Of a stretch of 64,000 nucleotides of DNA, positions 42,190-50,650 are shown one piece after another; position 1 is the stretch's first letter, and the number at the start of each line of letters is the position of its first letter. The notes beneath the pieces are model-generated. The model ran no database searches. It saw nothing but the letters and a program-made list of their open reading frames with translations, and had not been told where the DNA came from. Both the position numbers and the translations under genes were made by a program. The DNA is from Collinsella sp. WCA1-178-WT-3 (M1) (GTDB lineage: Bacteria > Actinomycetota > Coriobacteriia > Coriobacteriales > Coriobacteriaceae), in the NCBI RefSeq assembly GCF_009696325.1, contig NZ_VUME01000001.1:62001-126000 (forward strand). Reading direction: 5' to 3'.

Positions 42190-43356
42190 ATGTTCGAGAA
42201 GAGTGTCGAGGAGCTCACCGAGCTCGGCGCCCAGATCACCACGGCCGAGATTGCTCAGCAGCCCGAGCTTTGGCGTGATACGCTCAACATCTATCGTGAG
42301 AACAAGGAGGCCATCGAGGCCTTTCTGGCCGAGGCTCGCGCCATGGGCGAGGGCCGTCTGTCCGTTGTCTTCACCGGTGCCGGTACGTCTGACTACGTTG
42401 GCGATACCTGCGCCCCGTACCTGCGTCACGCTGGCAACACTGATCTCTACGACTTTAAGCCCATTGCCACGACCGACATCGTGAGCGCCCCGCGCGACTT
42501 CCTGCGCGCCGAGGATCCCACGCTCGTGGTTTCCTTTGCCCGCTCTGGCAACAGCCCCGAGAGCCTTGCCGCCGTTGCCGTTGCCAAGGAGCTTGTCCAC
42601 AACGTCAAATTCCTCAACATCACCTGCGCTCCCGAGGGCAAGCTCGCCGTCGAGTCTGCCGATGATCCCAACGCGCTGACGCTGCTCATTCCGCGCGCCA
42701 ACGACAAGGGCTTCGCCATGACCGGTTCTTATTCCTGCATGACCCTGCTCGCCACCCTTATTTTCGACACTGCCTCTGACGAGCAGAAGGCCGAGTGGGT
42801 CGAGACCATCGCCAAGATGGGCGAGGAGGTCATCTCCCGTGAGCCAGAGGTCGCCGATTACCTCGCTGGAGACTTCAACCGCGTGACCTACTTGGGTTCT
42901 GGCTCCTTCGGTGGCCTTGCCCAGGAGAGCCAGCTCAAGATCCTCGAGCTCGCTCACGGCCTGGTTGCCACTTCTTACGACACTTCCATGGGCTATCGTC
43001 ACGGACCCAAGTCCTTCGTCGACGACAAGACCCTCGTGTTCGTGTTCGTCAACAACGACGCCTACACCCGTCAGTACGACATCGACATCCTCAATGAGAT
43101 CGGTGGCGACGATATTGCTCAGCACACCGTTGCCGTTCAGCAGGATGGCGCTACTGTCTACGAGGGTGAGTCCTTCACCTTTAAGGGCTACGAGGCACTT
43201 CCCGAGGGCTACCTTGCTCTGCCGTTCGTGATGTTTGCTCAGGCTATCAGCCTGCTTAACTCCGTGCGCGTGGGCAACACGCCCGACACGCCGAGCCCCA
43301 CCGGCACGGTCAACCGCGTGGTCAAGGGCGTGACGATTCACCCCTTCACCGCTTAA
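42190..43356 (+). CDS. agaS: D-galactosamine-6-phosphate deaminase/isomerase AgaS (SIS domain)
   Basis: This 388-residue protein has two SIS domains, with the sugar-phosphate motif VVFTGAGTSDYVGD near residue 62 and VVSFARSGNSPES near 115. Sequence features such as SYDTSMGYRHGPKSFVDDKT match AgaS proteins, which convert galactosamine-6-P into tagatose-6-P and ammonia. AGAGAGGT precedes the ATG. Its place between a mannose-family PTS and nagA fits GalNAc catabolism, and the product would enter the tagatose pathway at LacC. A glucosamine-6-P isomerase role cannot be excluded. Confidence 0.9.
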   Translation: MFEKSVEELTELGAQITTAEIAQQPELWRDTLNIYRENKEAIEAFLAEARAMGEGRLSVVFTGAGTSDYVGDTCAPYLRHAGNTDLYDFKPIATTDIVSAPRDFLRAEDPTLVVSFARSGNSPESLAAVAVAKELVHNVKFLNITCAPEGKLAVESADDPNALTLLIPRANDKGFAMTGSYSCMTLLATLIFDTASDEQKAEWVETIAKMGEEVISREPEVADYLAGDFNRVTYLGSGSFGGLAQESQLKILELAHGLVATSYDTSMGYRHGPKSFVDDKTLVFVFVNNDAYTRQYDIDILNEIGGDDIAQHTVAVQQDGATVYEGESFTFKGYEALPEGYLALPFVMFAQAISLLNSVRVGNTPDTPSPTGTVNRVVKGVTIHPFTA

Positions 43357-43374
43357 TCGCGTCCCCCTGTAAGG

Positions 43375-43411
43375 GCGCCCGTCCGCTCATAACGGCGGGC
43401 GGGCGCTTTTT
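43375..43411 (+). terminator. Terminator after agaS
   Basis: GCGCCCGTCCGC pairs with the GGCGGGCGGGCGC arm around TCATAAC, followed by TTTTTG. Confidence 0.9.
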
Positions 43412-43473
43412 GTTTTACGTGAGCTGGGTATAAACATCACCACAGTCAACTGCTTTAGAAGTAAGGAGTACAT

Positions 43474-44643
43474 ATGAGCACGTACGCAATTAAGGCTGAC
43501 AAGTTCTTCTTGCCGGCAGGCCCGCAACTGGGCGGCTATCTTATGGTCGAGGACGGCGTCTTTGGCGCTTGGCAGGCCGACGAGCCCTCCTGCGAGATCA
43601 AGGACTACACGGGGTCGTGGATCGCGCCGGGCATGGTCGACACCCACATCCATGGCTTCTATAACCATTCGACTACCGATAACGATCCCGAGGGCATCGA
43701 TATCAGCTCGACCGAGCTCGCCCGTCGCGGTACCACCAGCTGGCTGCCCACGACATTCACCGATGGCGTCGAGCAGATCAAGGACGCCTGCGCCGCCATC
43801 GCTCAGGCGGACGAGGGCCGTGGCCCCGACTTCTGCGGTGCTCGCATTCAGGGCATCTACCTGGAGGGCCCTTTCTTTACCATGAAGCACGTGGGCGCGC
43901 AGAACCCCGCTTATCTTATCGATCCCTCCGAGGAGGTCTTCGATCAGTGGCAGGAGGCTGCGGGTGGTCGCATCGTTAAGAGCGCCATGGCAGCCGAGCA
44001 CGACGGTGCCGCTGCTTATGCGGCTGCTCTGAACGCCAAGGGTGTGGTGACCAGCATCGGTCACTCCGACGCCACCTACGATGAGTGCATCGCCGCCATC
44101 AACGCCGGTGCCAGCTGCTTTACGCATACCTATAACGGCCAGCGCGGACTGCATCACCGTGAGCCCGGTGTTGTGGGTGCTGCCATGTCCACGCCCGAGA
44201 CCTACGCCGAGATCATCTGTGACGGCAAGCACGTAAACCCTGGCGCTATCAAGGCGCTGCTGCAGGCAAAGGGCTGGCAGCATACGGTGCTCATCACCGA
44301 CTGCCTGGGTTGCGGCGGCATGCCCGAGGGCAGCTACACCAGTGGCGGCATGGACGTCATCATGAAGGACAACCTGTGCTGGCTCGCCGACGGCAAGAGC
44401 ATTGCCGGCTCGGTGCTCACGCTTGCCCAGGGCGTTAAGAACATCGTCGACTGGGGCATTGCCAGTGCCGATATCGCCATTCGCATGGCAACCGAGGTGC
44501 CGGCACGCTCCGTGCACATCGAGGATAAGTGCGGCAGCATCATGCCGGGTCGTGACGCCGACTTTGTCGTGTTCGACCATGAGCTCACCCTCGTCGAGAC
44601 GTATGTTGGCGGTCAGAGCGTCGGTAACGCCTTTACCGAGTAA
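43474..44643 (+). CDS. nagA: N-acetylhexosamine-6-phosphate deacetylase (NagA/AgaA)
   Basis: This amidohydrolase removes the acetyl group from GlcNAc-6-P or GalNAc-6-P. Of 389 residues, the metal and catalytic positions are H58 and H60 in DTHIHG, E131 in YLEGPFF, H197 in GHSDA, H218 in FTHTYNG and the catalytic base D276 in LITDCLGCGGMP. AAGGAG precedes the ATG. With AgaS next to it, the substrate is more likely GalNAc-6-P, though the fold does not separate the two. A remnant of a second copy of its 3' end lies at 47379-47506. Confidence 0.93.
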   Translation: MSTYAIKADKFFLPAGPQLGGYLMVEDGVFGAWQADEPSCEIKDYTGSWIAPGMVDTHIHGFYNHSTTDNDPEGIDISSTELARRGTTSWLPTTFTDGVEQIKDACAAIAQADEGRGPDFCGARIQGIYLEGPFFTMKHVGAQNPAYLIDPSEEVFDQWQEAAGGRIVKSAMAAEHDGAAAYAAALNAKGVVTSIGHSDATYDECIAAINAGASCFTHTYNGQRGLHHREPGVVGAAMSTPETYAEIICDGKHVNPGAIKALLQAKGWQHTVLITDCLGCGGMPEGSYTSGGMDVIMKDNLCWLADGKSIAGSVLTLAQGVKNIVDWGIASADIAIRMATEVPARSVHIEDKCGSIMPGRDADFVVFDHELTLVETYVGGQSVGNAFTE

Positions 44644-44650
44644 CGATAGA

Positions 44651-44686
44651 AAAAGACGGCGGGCCCGAATCTGCTCGGACCCGCCG
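44651..44686 (-). terminator. Terminator shared by nagA and the flavodoxin-like gene
   Basis: GGCGGGCCCGA pairs with TCGGACCCGCC. The T-run (TTTTT) lies on the minus-strand side, so it mainly serves the minus-strand gene. Confidence 0.8.
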
Positions 44687-44718
44687 CATGGGTTAAACGC
44701 TCAAAAGTACCTTCACAG

Positions 44719-45303
44719 TTACAGCTTGTTAGCGATCTTCTTTACCGTGCGCTTAACGCCGGCCACCAGGCCTCCTGCAGGATGCTCCTTCTCGTATGCT
44801 AGGCGCTTCTCGCGCTTGGCGTACTCTTCGACGATGATGTCGCCATACTCGTCTTCGATCTTGTCGAAGAAGTCGACGGCGCCCTTAATTTCCTCAGCGG
44901 TCGGGTGTCCCTTTTGGACACCACCGGTGAGTTTGAACGGCCCCCACGTATCAAAGCCGGGGCAGCCGTAGACACCCATAAAGATGGCCTGCCTCATGCG
45001 GCAGATGCCATCGATATCCTTGCCGTACCACTTGTTTTTGCCACCGTAGGTCATAAGGCCAAACACCTTGTCCTGCGGCTGCAGCACGTTAGTGAGCACG
45101 CGTGCCATATCCTTGTCGATCTCGGAGTAATAGATGCCCGTGGCGACACCGATCAGATGATATTCGTGCAGGTTGGGATACTCGTTTTTGCCGAGCGCCT
45201 TGACGTCGAGGGTATCGATCTCGGGGTGTGCCTCGACGATGGCGTCCACGAGCTTTTTCGTATTGCCGTGATGGCGCGAGGCGTAGAGGATGATGGTTCG
45301 CAT
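44719..45303 (-). CDS. Flavodoxin-fold protein
   Basis: The 194-residue cytosolic protein begins MRTIILYASRHHGNTKKLVDAI, an FMN phosphate-binding loop of flavodoxin type, and continues with GVATGIYYSEIDKDM and GLMTYGGKNKWYG. A basic C-terminal tail (VKRTVKKIANKL) could contact membrane or nucleic acid. GGAAGG upstream supports the ATG at 45303; the longer frame adds an unlikely leader. It probably acts as an electron carrier. It is divergent from the lacX-like gene. Confidence 0.85.
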   Translation of the reverse strand: MRTIILYASRHHGNTKKLVDAIVEAHPEIDTLDVKALGKNEYPNLHEYHLIGVATGIYYSEIDKDMARVLTNVLQPQDKVFGLMTYGGKNKWYGKDIDGICRMRQAIFMGVYGCPGFDTWGPFKLTGGVQKGHPTAEEIKGAVDFFDKIEDEYGDIIVEEYAKREKRLAYEKEHPAGGLVAGVKRTVKKIANKL

Positions 45304-45458
45304 AAGAAGGCCTTCCAGCTGTAATTGCATCAATGTCTGTATGGTACCCCGTTGCATGGCTGGGATACCGGACACATCGCTGAGCGTGCGGGTTTGTCCT
45401 TTGGTCAGGGCCGAGACGGATACTTGCGAGCAAAAGCAGTTGTTCGAAAGGATGGGCA

Positions 45459-46340
45459 ATGGTATACGCTCTCTCCAACGATTCGATTTCCATTAAGGTG
45501 TCCACGGCTGGTGGTTCGTTTACCTCGATTGAGGCCGGAGGCCGCGAGTACTTGTGGCAGGGCGATCCCGCCGTGTGGTCCGGCCAGGCACCGATTTGCT
45601 TCCCGATTTGCGGAGGCCTGCGCGATGGCAGCGCCATGACGTTTGCCGGGCATCATGTAAAGCTCGCTCGCCACGGGTTTGCGCGCAAACAGGAGTGGAA
45701 GCTGCTGAGCCAAAGCGCAAACGAGCTGGCTATGTGCCTGGCTTCGGAGGATAACGCCGCGCTGCTGAGAGATTATCCCTACCCGTTTAAGCTTGTCGCT
45801 CGTTATACGCTCGAGGACGCTGCCGTGCGCGTTTCCTATGAGGTGACCAACGAGGGCACCGAGGACATGCCGTTCTTTATCGGTGGACACCCCGGCTTTA
45901 GGTGCCCGCTCGACGAGGGCGAGGCCTATACGGACTACGAGTTGCGCTTCGAGAAAGACGAGGCTGCGGAGCTTTGCACCGCCGTACCCTCGACTGGCTT
46001 GATTGATGTAGCTAACCGTTCAAAGAACCCCATGGTGGGAAAGACGCTACCCCTGTCGCATGAGCTCTTCGATTTTGCGGAGACCATCTTTGACGTGCTC
46101 GAGAGTCGTCAGGTCACGCTTTCCAAGAAGGGCGAGGACAAGGGCGTTCGCTTGAGTTTTGAGGGTTTCCCGTACCTCATCGTGTGGAGTAAGCCCGAGG
46201 GCGATTTTGTGGCAGTTGAGCCCTGGGGCGGCCTCTCGACCTGCTCCGATGAGGACGACGTACTTGAGCATAAGCGCGGCTGCCTTGTCGCCAAGCCCAA
46301 GGAGACTGTCGTTCGCTCGTTCACGATTGAGATTCTGTAA
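45459..46340 (+). CDS. lacX: Aldose 1-epimerase-like protein (LacX family)
   Basis: This 293-residue beta-sandwich protein of the galactose mutarotase superfamily, LacX group, has GQAPICFPICGGLRDGS, HGFARKQEW, FIGGHPGFRCPL and VAVEPWGGLS, which provide the catalytic histidines and glutamate. It may interconvert anomers of galactose-6-P or a related sugar. CGAAAGGATG precedes the ATG. It is followed by lacC after 58 bases, in the same direction. Confidence 0.88.
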   Translation: MVYALSNDSISIKVSTAGGSFTSIEAGGREYLWQGDPAVWSGQAPICFPICGGLRDGSAMTFAGHHVKLARHGFARKQEWKLLSQSANELAMCLASEDNAALLRDYPYPFKLVARYTLEDAAVRVSYEVTNEGTEDMPFFIGGHPGFRCPLDEGEAYTDYELRFEKDEAAELCTAVPSTGLIDVANRSKNPMVGKTLPLSHELFDFAETIFDVLESRQVTLSKKGEDKGVRLSFEGFPYLIVWSKPEGDFVAVEPWGGLSTCSDEDDVLEHKRGCLVAKPKETVVRSFTIEIL

Positions 46341-46398
46341 TTCCGTTTTGTCGACTCGTATCGCGAGGCACAAGGAGCCCGCGAGATAAGGAGCTAAA

Positions 46399-47334
46399 AT
46401 GATCCTCACCGTTACGATGAACCCGTCTGTCGATACGCGCTATCAGCTCGATGAGCTCATTATCGACGACGTCAACCGTGTGACGCCCGAAAAGACCGCC
46501 GGCGGCAAGGGTCTCAACGTGGCCCGTGTGCTGGGCCAGCTGGGCGACGACGTTGTGGCAACCGGTCTGCTCGGTGGCCATATGGGCGCCTATATGGCAG
46601 AGCTCATGGATGCCAACGGTATTAACAACGACTTTGTGCCCATCAAAGGCGAGACTCGCATTTGCCTCAACATCCTCCACGCCGGCAACCAGACCGAGCT
46701 GCTCGAGAGCGGCCCGACGATTGCCCCCGAGGAGCTGGATGCCTTTACCGCCAAGTTTACCGAGCTGGCTGGCAAGGCCGACGTCGTCACTATTTCGGGT
46801 TCGCTGCCCCGCGGCGTCGAGGCGGACTACTACGCCAAGATCACTGGCATTGCCGAGAATGCCGGCGCAAAGGTGCTGCTCGATACCTCGGGCGCTTCGC
46901 TAGAGGCTGCCCTCAAGTCCGAGGTCAAGCCCGAGCTGGTTAAGCCTAACCTAACCGAGATCAACGGCCTTCTGGGCACGAGCTTTACCACCGATGATGT
47001 GGACGAGCTCCGGGCCGCACTTGCCTCTGATGCCCGCTTCTCCGATATCCCCTGGGTCGTCGTGTCCATGGGCGCTGCCGGCTCCGTGGGCTTCCACAAC
47101 GGACGTGCGTTCCGTGCCAAGACCCCCGATATCCCCGCCGTTAACGCTACGGGTTCCGGCGACTCCACTATCGCCGGTTTCGCGCATGCCATCGCTGCCG
47201 GCGCGGACGACGAGACGGTGCTGCGTACCGCCAACACCTGCGGCAAGCTCAATGCCATGGATCCCATGACCGGTCATCTGGTCATGGACCGTTGGGACGA
47301 GGTCTACAACGGCGTTGTCGTGGCCGAGCTGTAA
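46399..47334 (+). CDS. lacC: Tagatose-6-phosphate kinase (PfkB family)
   Basis: This PfkB-type kinase of 311 residues has the N-terminal MILTVTMNPSVDTRYQLDELIIDDVNRV, the GGKGLNVARVLGQLG substrate loop and the anion-hole/base motif NATGSGDS near 255. The TRYQLD and VNRV wording favours LacC over 1-phosphofructokinase. It would turn tagatose-6-P from LacAB or AgaS into tagatose-1,6-bisphosphate. AAGGAGC precedes the ATG. No lacD aldolase is seen in the window. Confidence 0.9.
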   Translation: MILTVTMNPSVDTRYQLDELIIDDVNRVTPEKTAGGKGLNVARVLGQLGDDVVATGLLGGHMGAYMAELMDANGINNDFVPIKGETRICLNILHAGNQTELLESGPTIAPEELDAFTAKFTELAGKADVVTISGSLPRGVEADYYAKITGIAENAGAKVLLDTSGASLEAALKSEVKPELVKPNLTEINGLLGTSFTTDDVDELRAALASDARFSDIPWVVVSMGAAGSVGFHNGRAFRAKTPDIPAVNATGSGDSTIAGFAHAIAAGADDETVLRTANTCGKLNAMDPMTGHLVMDRWDEVYNGVVVAEL

Positions 47335-47378
47335 GAACTTGGGCGTCGGCTCCGGCATCGGTTGTTTGCTTGTGGTTA

Positions 47379-47506
47379 GAGCCAACGACAAGTGCGGTAG
47401 CATTATGCCGGGGCGCGACGCCGATGCTGTCGTGTTCATTCCCGACCTTACCCTGGTCGAGACGTATGCGGGCGGCAACAGCTTTGGTAACGCGTTTGCC
47501 GAGTAG
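47379..47506 (+). pseudogene. Remnant of a second nagA 3' end
   Basis: The reading frame NDKCGSIMPGRDADAVVF followed by TLVETYAGGNSFGNAFAE is almost the same as the last 40 residues of the intact NagA (EDKCGSIMPGRDADFVVF and TLVETYVGGQSVGNAFTE). Nothing before 47379 resembles nagA, and the frame has no proper start or catalytic residue. It sits directly after lacC. I infer that a second nagA was deleted except for its tail. Confidence 0.85.
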
Positions 47507-47538
47507 CCGCCAAAGAAACGATCCGAGAGGGGATTTAG

Positions 47539-48012
47539 ATGATTTACGGTGCATTGGGCGATATCGAGGAGTACCGCGGAATGCTCAAGGGCCTCGACGT
47601 GCTGATCGACTGGCTCGAGGAGAACGACCCGGCGGAGCTCGAGGTCGGCAGCCATCCGATTCTGGGCGACAAGGTCTTTGCAAACGTCATGGCTCCCACG
47701 ACGCGTCCCGAGGCCGAGGCTCACTATGAGACGCATCAGCGCTATCACGACCTGCAGATCGACGTCGAGGGTCGCGAGGCCTTTAAGGTCGCCACGGGCA
47801 GCCTGACGCTGGTCCAGGAGTTTGACGAGAAGGACGACTACGATCTGGTCGATTCCGACGCCTCGATCGCCGGCGATCTTGCCGACGACAAGTTTGCGCT
47901 GTTTGTTGCCGGCGAGCCTCACATGCCCACGCTCGAGTTCCCGGGCGATGGCGCGCAGCCGGTCAAGAAGATCTGCTTTAAGCTGCTTGCAGACGCTTAC
48001 TGGGAGGAATAG
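47539..48012 (+). CDS. YhcH/YjgK/YiaL (EbgC/NanQ) family protein
   Basis: This 157-residue cupin-like protein has HPILGDKVFANVMAPTTRP, the ETHQRYHDLQIDVEGRE core and ending KKICFKLLAD typical of the YhcH family. Members include an N-acetylneuraminate anomerase and the EbgC subunit linked with beta-galactosidase, so a sugar-anomer role fits here. AGAGGGG precedes the ATG. It ends a lacX-lacC-yhcH group. Confidence 0.88.
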   Translation: MIYGALGDIEEYRGMLKGLDVLIDWLEENDPAELEVGSHPILGDKVFANVMAPTTRPEAEAHYETHQRYHDLQIDVEGREAFKVATGSLTLVQEFDEKDDYDLVDSDASIAGDLADDKFALFVAGEPHMPTLEFPGDGAQPVKKICFKLLADAYWEE

Positions 48013-48043
48013 CGCGCTGCCCGACTGAGCTGTTCGTATGCTG

Positions 48044-48069
48044 GCGTGTTTTCCCTAAGGGAAGCACGC
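48044..48069. repeat. Small palindrome after yhcH
   Basis: GCGTGTTTTCCCT and AGGGAAGCACGC form an imperfect hairpin. The TTTTCCCTA core recurs in the loop of the larger terminator that follows. Confidence 0.45.
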
Positions 48070-48073
48070 TACG

Positions 48074-48130
48074 ACCCCGTTAATCGTGTTTTCCCTAGGG
48101 GAATCACGATTAACGGGGTTTCTGTTTTTG
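48074..48130 (+). terminator. Terminator after yhcH
   Basis: ACCCCGTTAATCGTG pairs perfectly with CACGATTAACGGGGT, the loop itself contains TTCCCTAGGGGAA, and TTCTGTTTTTG follows. Confidence 0.9.
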
Positions 48131-48190
48131 AATAGGGGAGCTGACGCTGTTGCGATGCGTGGGTAGGCGCGCGCACTCAAAATCGAAAAC

Positions 48191-48212
48191 AAAAAAGCCG
48201 CCCGAAGGCGGC
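48191..48212 (-). terminator. Terminator of tRNA-Thr
   Basis: On the minus strand GCCGCC, TTCG and GGCGGC form a tight tetraloop hairpin followed by six T residues, starting 12 bases after the tRNA end. Confidence 0.92.
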
Positions 48213-48224
48213 TGTCTTGTGCGA

Positions 48225-48300
48225 TGGAGCCAGCGACCGGGCTCGAACCGGTGACCCCCGCTTTACGAGAGCGGTGCTCTACCAACTGAGCTACGCTGGC
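48225..48300 (-). tRNA. tRNA-Thr (anticodon CGT)
   Basis: The 76-nt minus-strand sequence folds into a full cloverleaf: acceptor GCCAGCG with CGCTGGC, D-arm GCTCAGTTGGTAGAGC, anticodon arm CCGCT/AGCGG with loop CTCGTAA, and T-arm ACCGG/CCGGT with TTCGAGC. The discriminator is T and CCA is encoded. The anticodon CGT reads ACG. The remaining gap to galM (48301-48445) shows no gene. Confidence 0.96.
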
Positions 48301-48445
48301 GGCCATGTGGTGACGCAGCTGAGGCGTCAACGGCTGTCTATGATACGGGACATCGCAAATCCGCGCAAGTGTTCTGACAGCTTTTCTCACGTTAAATGCA
48401 CCAATCATTCAAGCCGGGATGTGTCTGGTTGCCTACAACTAGGTA

Positions 48446-48480
48446 GAAAAACGCCCGTCGGCGGTGTGCCGGCGGGCGTT
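48446..48480 (-). terminator. Terminator after galM
   Basis: AACGCCCGTCGGC and GCCGGCGGGCGTT form a long stem around GGTGT. The minus strand continues with TTTTTC, so it ends galM transcripts. Confidence 0.88.
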
Positions 48481-48506
48481 GCTGTGCGATATGTCGCGTT
48501 GTGGGC

Positions 48507-49559
48507 TTAGTGCCTCATAAAGTGGTATTCGATCACATTGCTGTAGGGGTGATCCGGGCCCACAATGCCCTGCGGGAACAGCGGCTGGTGCGGCGTGTCG
48601 GGGTACATCTCGGCCTCGAGGGCAAAGCCGGCGCCCCAGCCATAGTTAGCATCGTCCTTGGCGTGCTCGTCGCCCAGCCAGTTGCCGGTGTAGAGCTGCA
48701 CGCCCGGGGCGGTGGTGTAGTAGTCCAGCTCACGACCGGTCCACATCTCCTCGACGTGCAGAGCGCGACGCAGGTTGCGGCCGTACTGATAGCCGCCAAT
48801 GCACAGGCAGTGGTCGTAGCCGCGTGCCTGCTTGATCTGCGGATCGTCGGCCTCCATGCCGGGCGCGACGGGGCGTAACTCGCGAAAATCAAACGGTGTT
48901 CCCTCGACCGGAGCAATCTCGCCAGTAGGAATGTTCTGGTCGTCAATGGGCAGGTAGTGGGCGGCGTTGGCAACAAAGAAGTGCTCGCAGTCCATGCCGG
49001 CGTTATGGCCGGCAAGGTTAAAGTACGTGTGGTTGGTTATGGACACGTACGTGGCGCGGTCGCTCTCGCAGCCATATTCGATACGGAAGCGGCCGGTGTG
49101 CGTCACGGTAAACACGGCCGTAAAGGTGCGGTTGCCGGGCAGGCCCAACTCGCCATCCTCAAGCGAGGTGGTCATGCGCACGGCGTTGTGAGCCTCGTCG
49201 AGCTCAACATCCCACACGCGCTTGTGCAGGCCGTGCTCAAGATCGCTGTGCAGGTTGTTGGTGCCCTCGTTGGCGGGCATATGCCAGTCCGTACCGTCGA
49301 TGGTGATCGTGGCGCCCGCAGTGCGGTTTGCCACGGGGCCGATGGTCGCGCCAAAGCAGGCGGGGTTGTCAAAGTAATCCTCGAGCTTATCGAAGCCCAG
49401 CACCACATCGCGCACGTTGCCGGGAATGTCGGGAACATCGATACCCAGCACGGTGGCGCCATAGTCCATAATGCGAACGCAGATCTCGGGCCCGTTGAGG
49501 GTGTAACGATGAACGGGGGTACCGCACGGCGCGGTGCCGAAAAGCTCAGAAGTGATCAT
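48507..49559 (-). CDS. galM: Aldose 1-epimerase (galactose mutarotase)
   Basis: This cytosolic enzyme of 350 residues interconverts the anomers of galactose and glucose. Signature segments are GPVANRTAGA, NNLHSDLEHGLHKRVWDV, TNHTYFNLAGH with the catalytic histidine, and YTGNWLG near the end. AGGA lies about seven bases before the ATG at 49559; a GTG at 49619 would add an unlikely leader. It is divergent from the DeoR-type regulator, which may control it. Confidence 0.93.
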   Translation of the reverse strand: MITSELFGTAPCGTPVHRYTLNGPEICVRIMDYGATVLGIDVPDIPGNVRDVVLGFDKLEDYFDNPACFGATIGPVANRTAGATITIDGTDWHMPANEGTNNLHSDLEHGLHKRVWDVELDEAHNAVRMTTSLEDGELGLPGNRTFTAVFTVTHTGRFRIEYGCESDRATYVSITNHTYFNLAGHNAGMDCEHFFVANAAHYLPIDDQNIPTGEIAPVEGTPFDFRELRPVAPGMEADDPQIKQARGYDHCLCIGGYQYGRNLRRALHVEEMWTGRELDYYTTAPGVQLYTGNWLGDEHAKDDANYGWGAGFALEAEMYPDTPHQPLFPQGIVGPDHPYSNVIEYHFMRH

Positions 49560-49712
49560 TTGGTTCCTAACATCGAGGTATTTCCGACAAACTGTAGCGC
49601 GAACAGGTGAGATTATCACTACATCCCACTAAAGCAGGGGGTATTTTTCTCAAAAAAGTGATGATTGGAGCCGTGCGGGCGTTCATTTTTGACGCGCACG
49701 AGTCTGATACAA

Positions 49713-49734
49713 TTTGTTCGTTACTGTTTGAATG
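49713..49734 (+). promoter_or_regulatory. Candidate LacR operator before its own gene
   Basis: TTTGTTC is followed by GTTACTGTTTGAATG (49720-49734). GTTACTGTTCGAATG occurs before lacA at 62764, and TTATTTGTTTGAATG before lacF at 60724. Confidence 0.6.
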
Positions 49735-49765
49735 ATATGCGCGCAAAGAACGGCGAGGATTCATC

Positions 49766-50530
49766 GTGATTAAAGCGGAGCGACAGGATAAGGTTCGTCA
49801 GCTGCTCGAGGAGCAGGGCACGGTCTCGGTCAAGGAGATTTCGGATGCACTGGGCGTCTCGGATATGACGATCCGCCGTGATCTAGAGGAGCTTGCGAGC
49901 CTGGGCGAAATCGAGCGCGTGCACGGCGGCGCCCGCAGTGCGCAGGGTCGTCCCCACGCTATGCTGCGCCACGAGTACTCGCACAGCGAAAAGCGCACCA
50001 AGCATGCCGAGGAAAAGCTGCAGATTGCGCGCCGCGCCGTGGAGCTTATCGAGGAAGGTTCGACCATCTTTTTGGGCACGGGCACTACGGTTGAGCAGAT
50101 GGCCTCGATGCTGCCGGCGTGCCGCCTGCGCATTGTGACCAACTCGCTTTCGGTGTTTAACCTGCTCGAGGCGCGCGAAGACTGCGAACTGTGCCTGGTG
50201 GGCGGCGTGTACCGCCGACGCACTGCCGCCTTTGTGGGCCCCACGGCCGAGGACACCTTGCGCGCACTGGGGATCGACGCAGCCTTTATCGGCGCAAACG
50301 GCATTTTGGACGGCGACGTGTCTACGTCTAACATGGAAGAGGGTCGTATCCAGCAGCTCGCCTTTAGCAAGGCCGACTCGCGCTATCTGATCGCCGATTC
50401 CAGCAAGATCGGCAAGCGCGACTTCTACACCTTCTGCCGCCTGGACAATTTGGACGCCGTGGTGTGCGAGCCGAGTATCGCCGCCGAGGATCGCGCCGCC
50501 ATCGAGGAGCATACGCAGGTTATTTGCTAG
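49766..50530 (+). CDS. lacR: DeoR-family sugar repressor, probably LacR-like
   Basis: The 254-residue regulator has a DeoR helix-turn-helix (about 5-60: KVRQLLEEQGTVSVKEISDALGVSDMTIRRDLEELASLGEIERVHGGA) and a ribose-isomerase-like effector domain with FLGTGTTVEQMA, IVTNSLSV and FIGANGIL. DeoR regulators of lactose and tagatose genes respond to tagatose-6-P or similar esters. The GTG start follows GAGGA. It lies between galM and the lacG modules, and matching operator words occur before lacF and lacA. Confidence 0.9.
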   Translation: MIKAERQDKVRQLLEEQGTVSVKEISDALGVSDMTIRRDLEELASLGEIERVHGGARSAQGRPHAMLRHEYSHSEKRTKHAEEKLQIARRAVELIEEGSTIFLGTGTTVEQMASMLPACRLRIVTNSLSVFNLLEAREDCELCLVGGVYRRRTAAFVGPTAEDTLRALGIDAAFIGANGILDGDVSTSNMEEGRIQQLAFSKADSRYLIADSSKIGKRDFYTFCRLDNLDAVVCEPSIAAEDRAAIEEHTQVIC

Positions 50531-50650
50531 CTAGCGCTGCAGGATTGCTAGCAAGCGCTGTGTGAGGACTTTTGCCCCCCTGTCATTGTGGGGAATCGGC
50601 GCGCCAGCGCTATGCGATATGACGCGCAAATGGGGACTTCGCTATCAAAT

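Noticed and set aside
47315-47506. Independent small 63-residue gene after lacC
   Set aside because: The start lies inside lacC in another frame, and the protein is only the NagA tail, so it is listed as a remnant.
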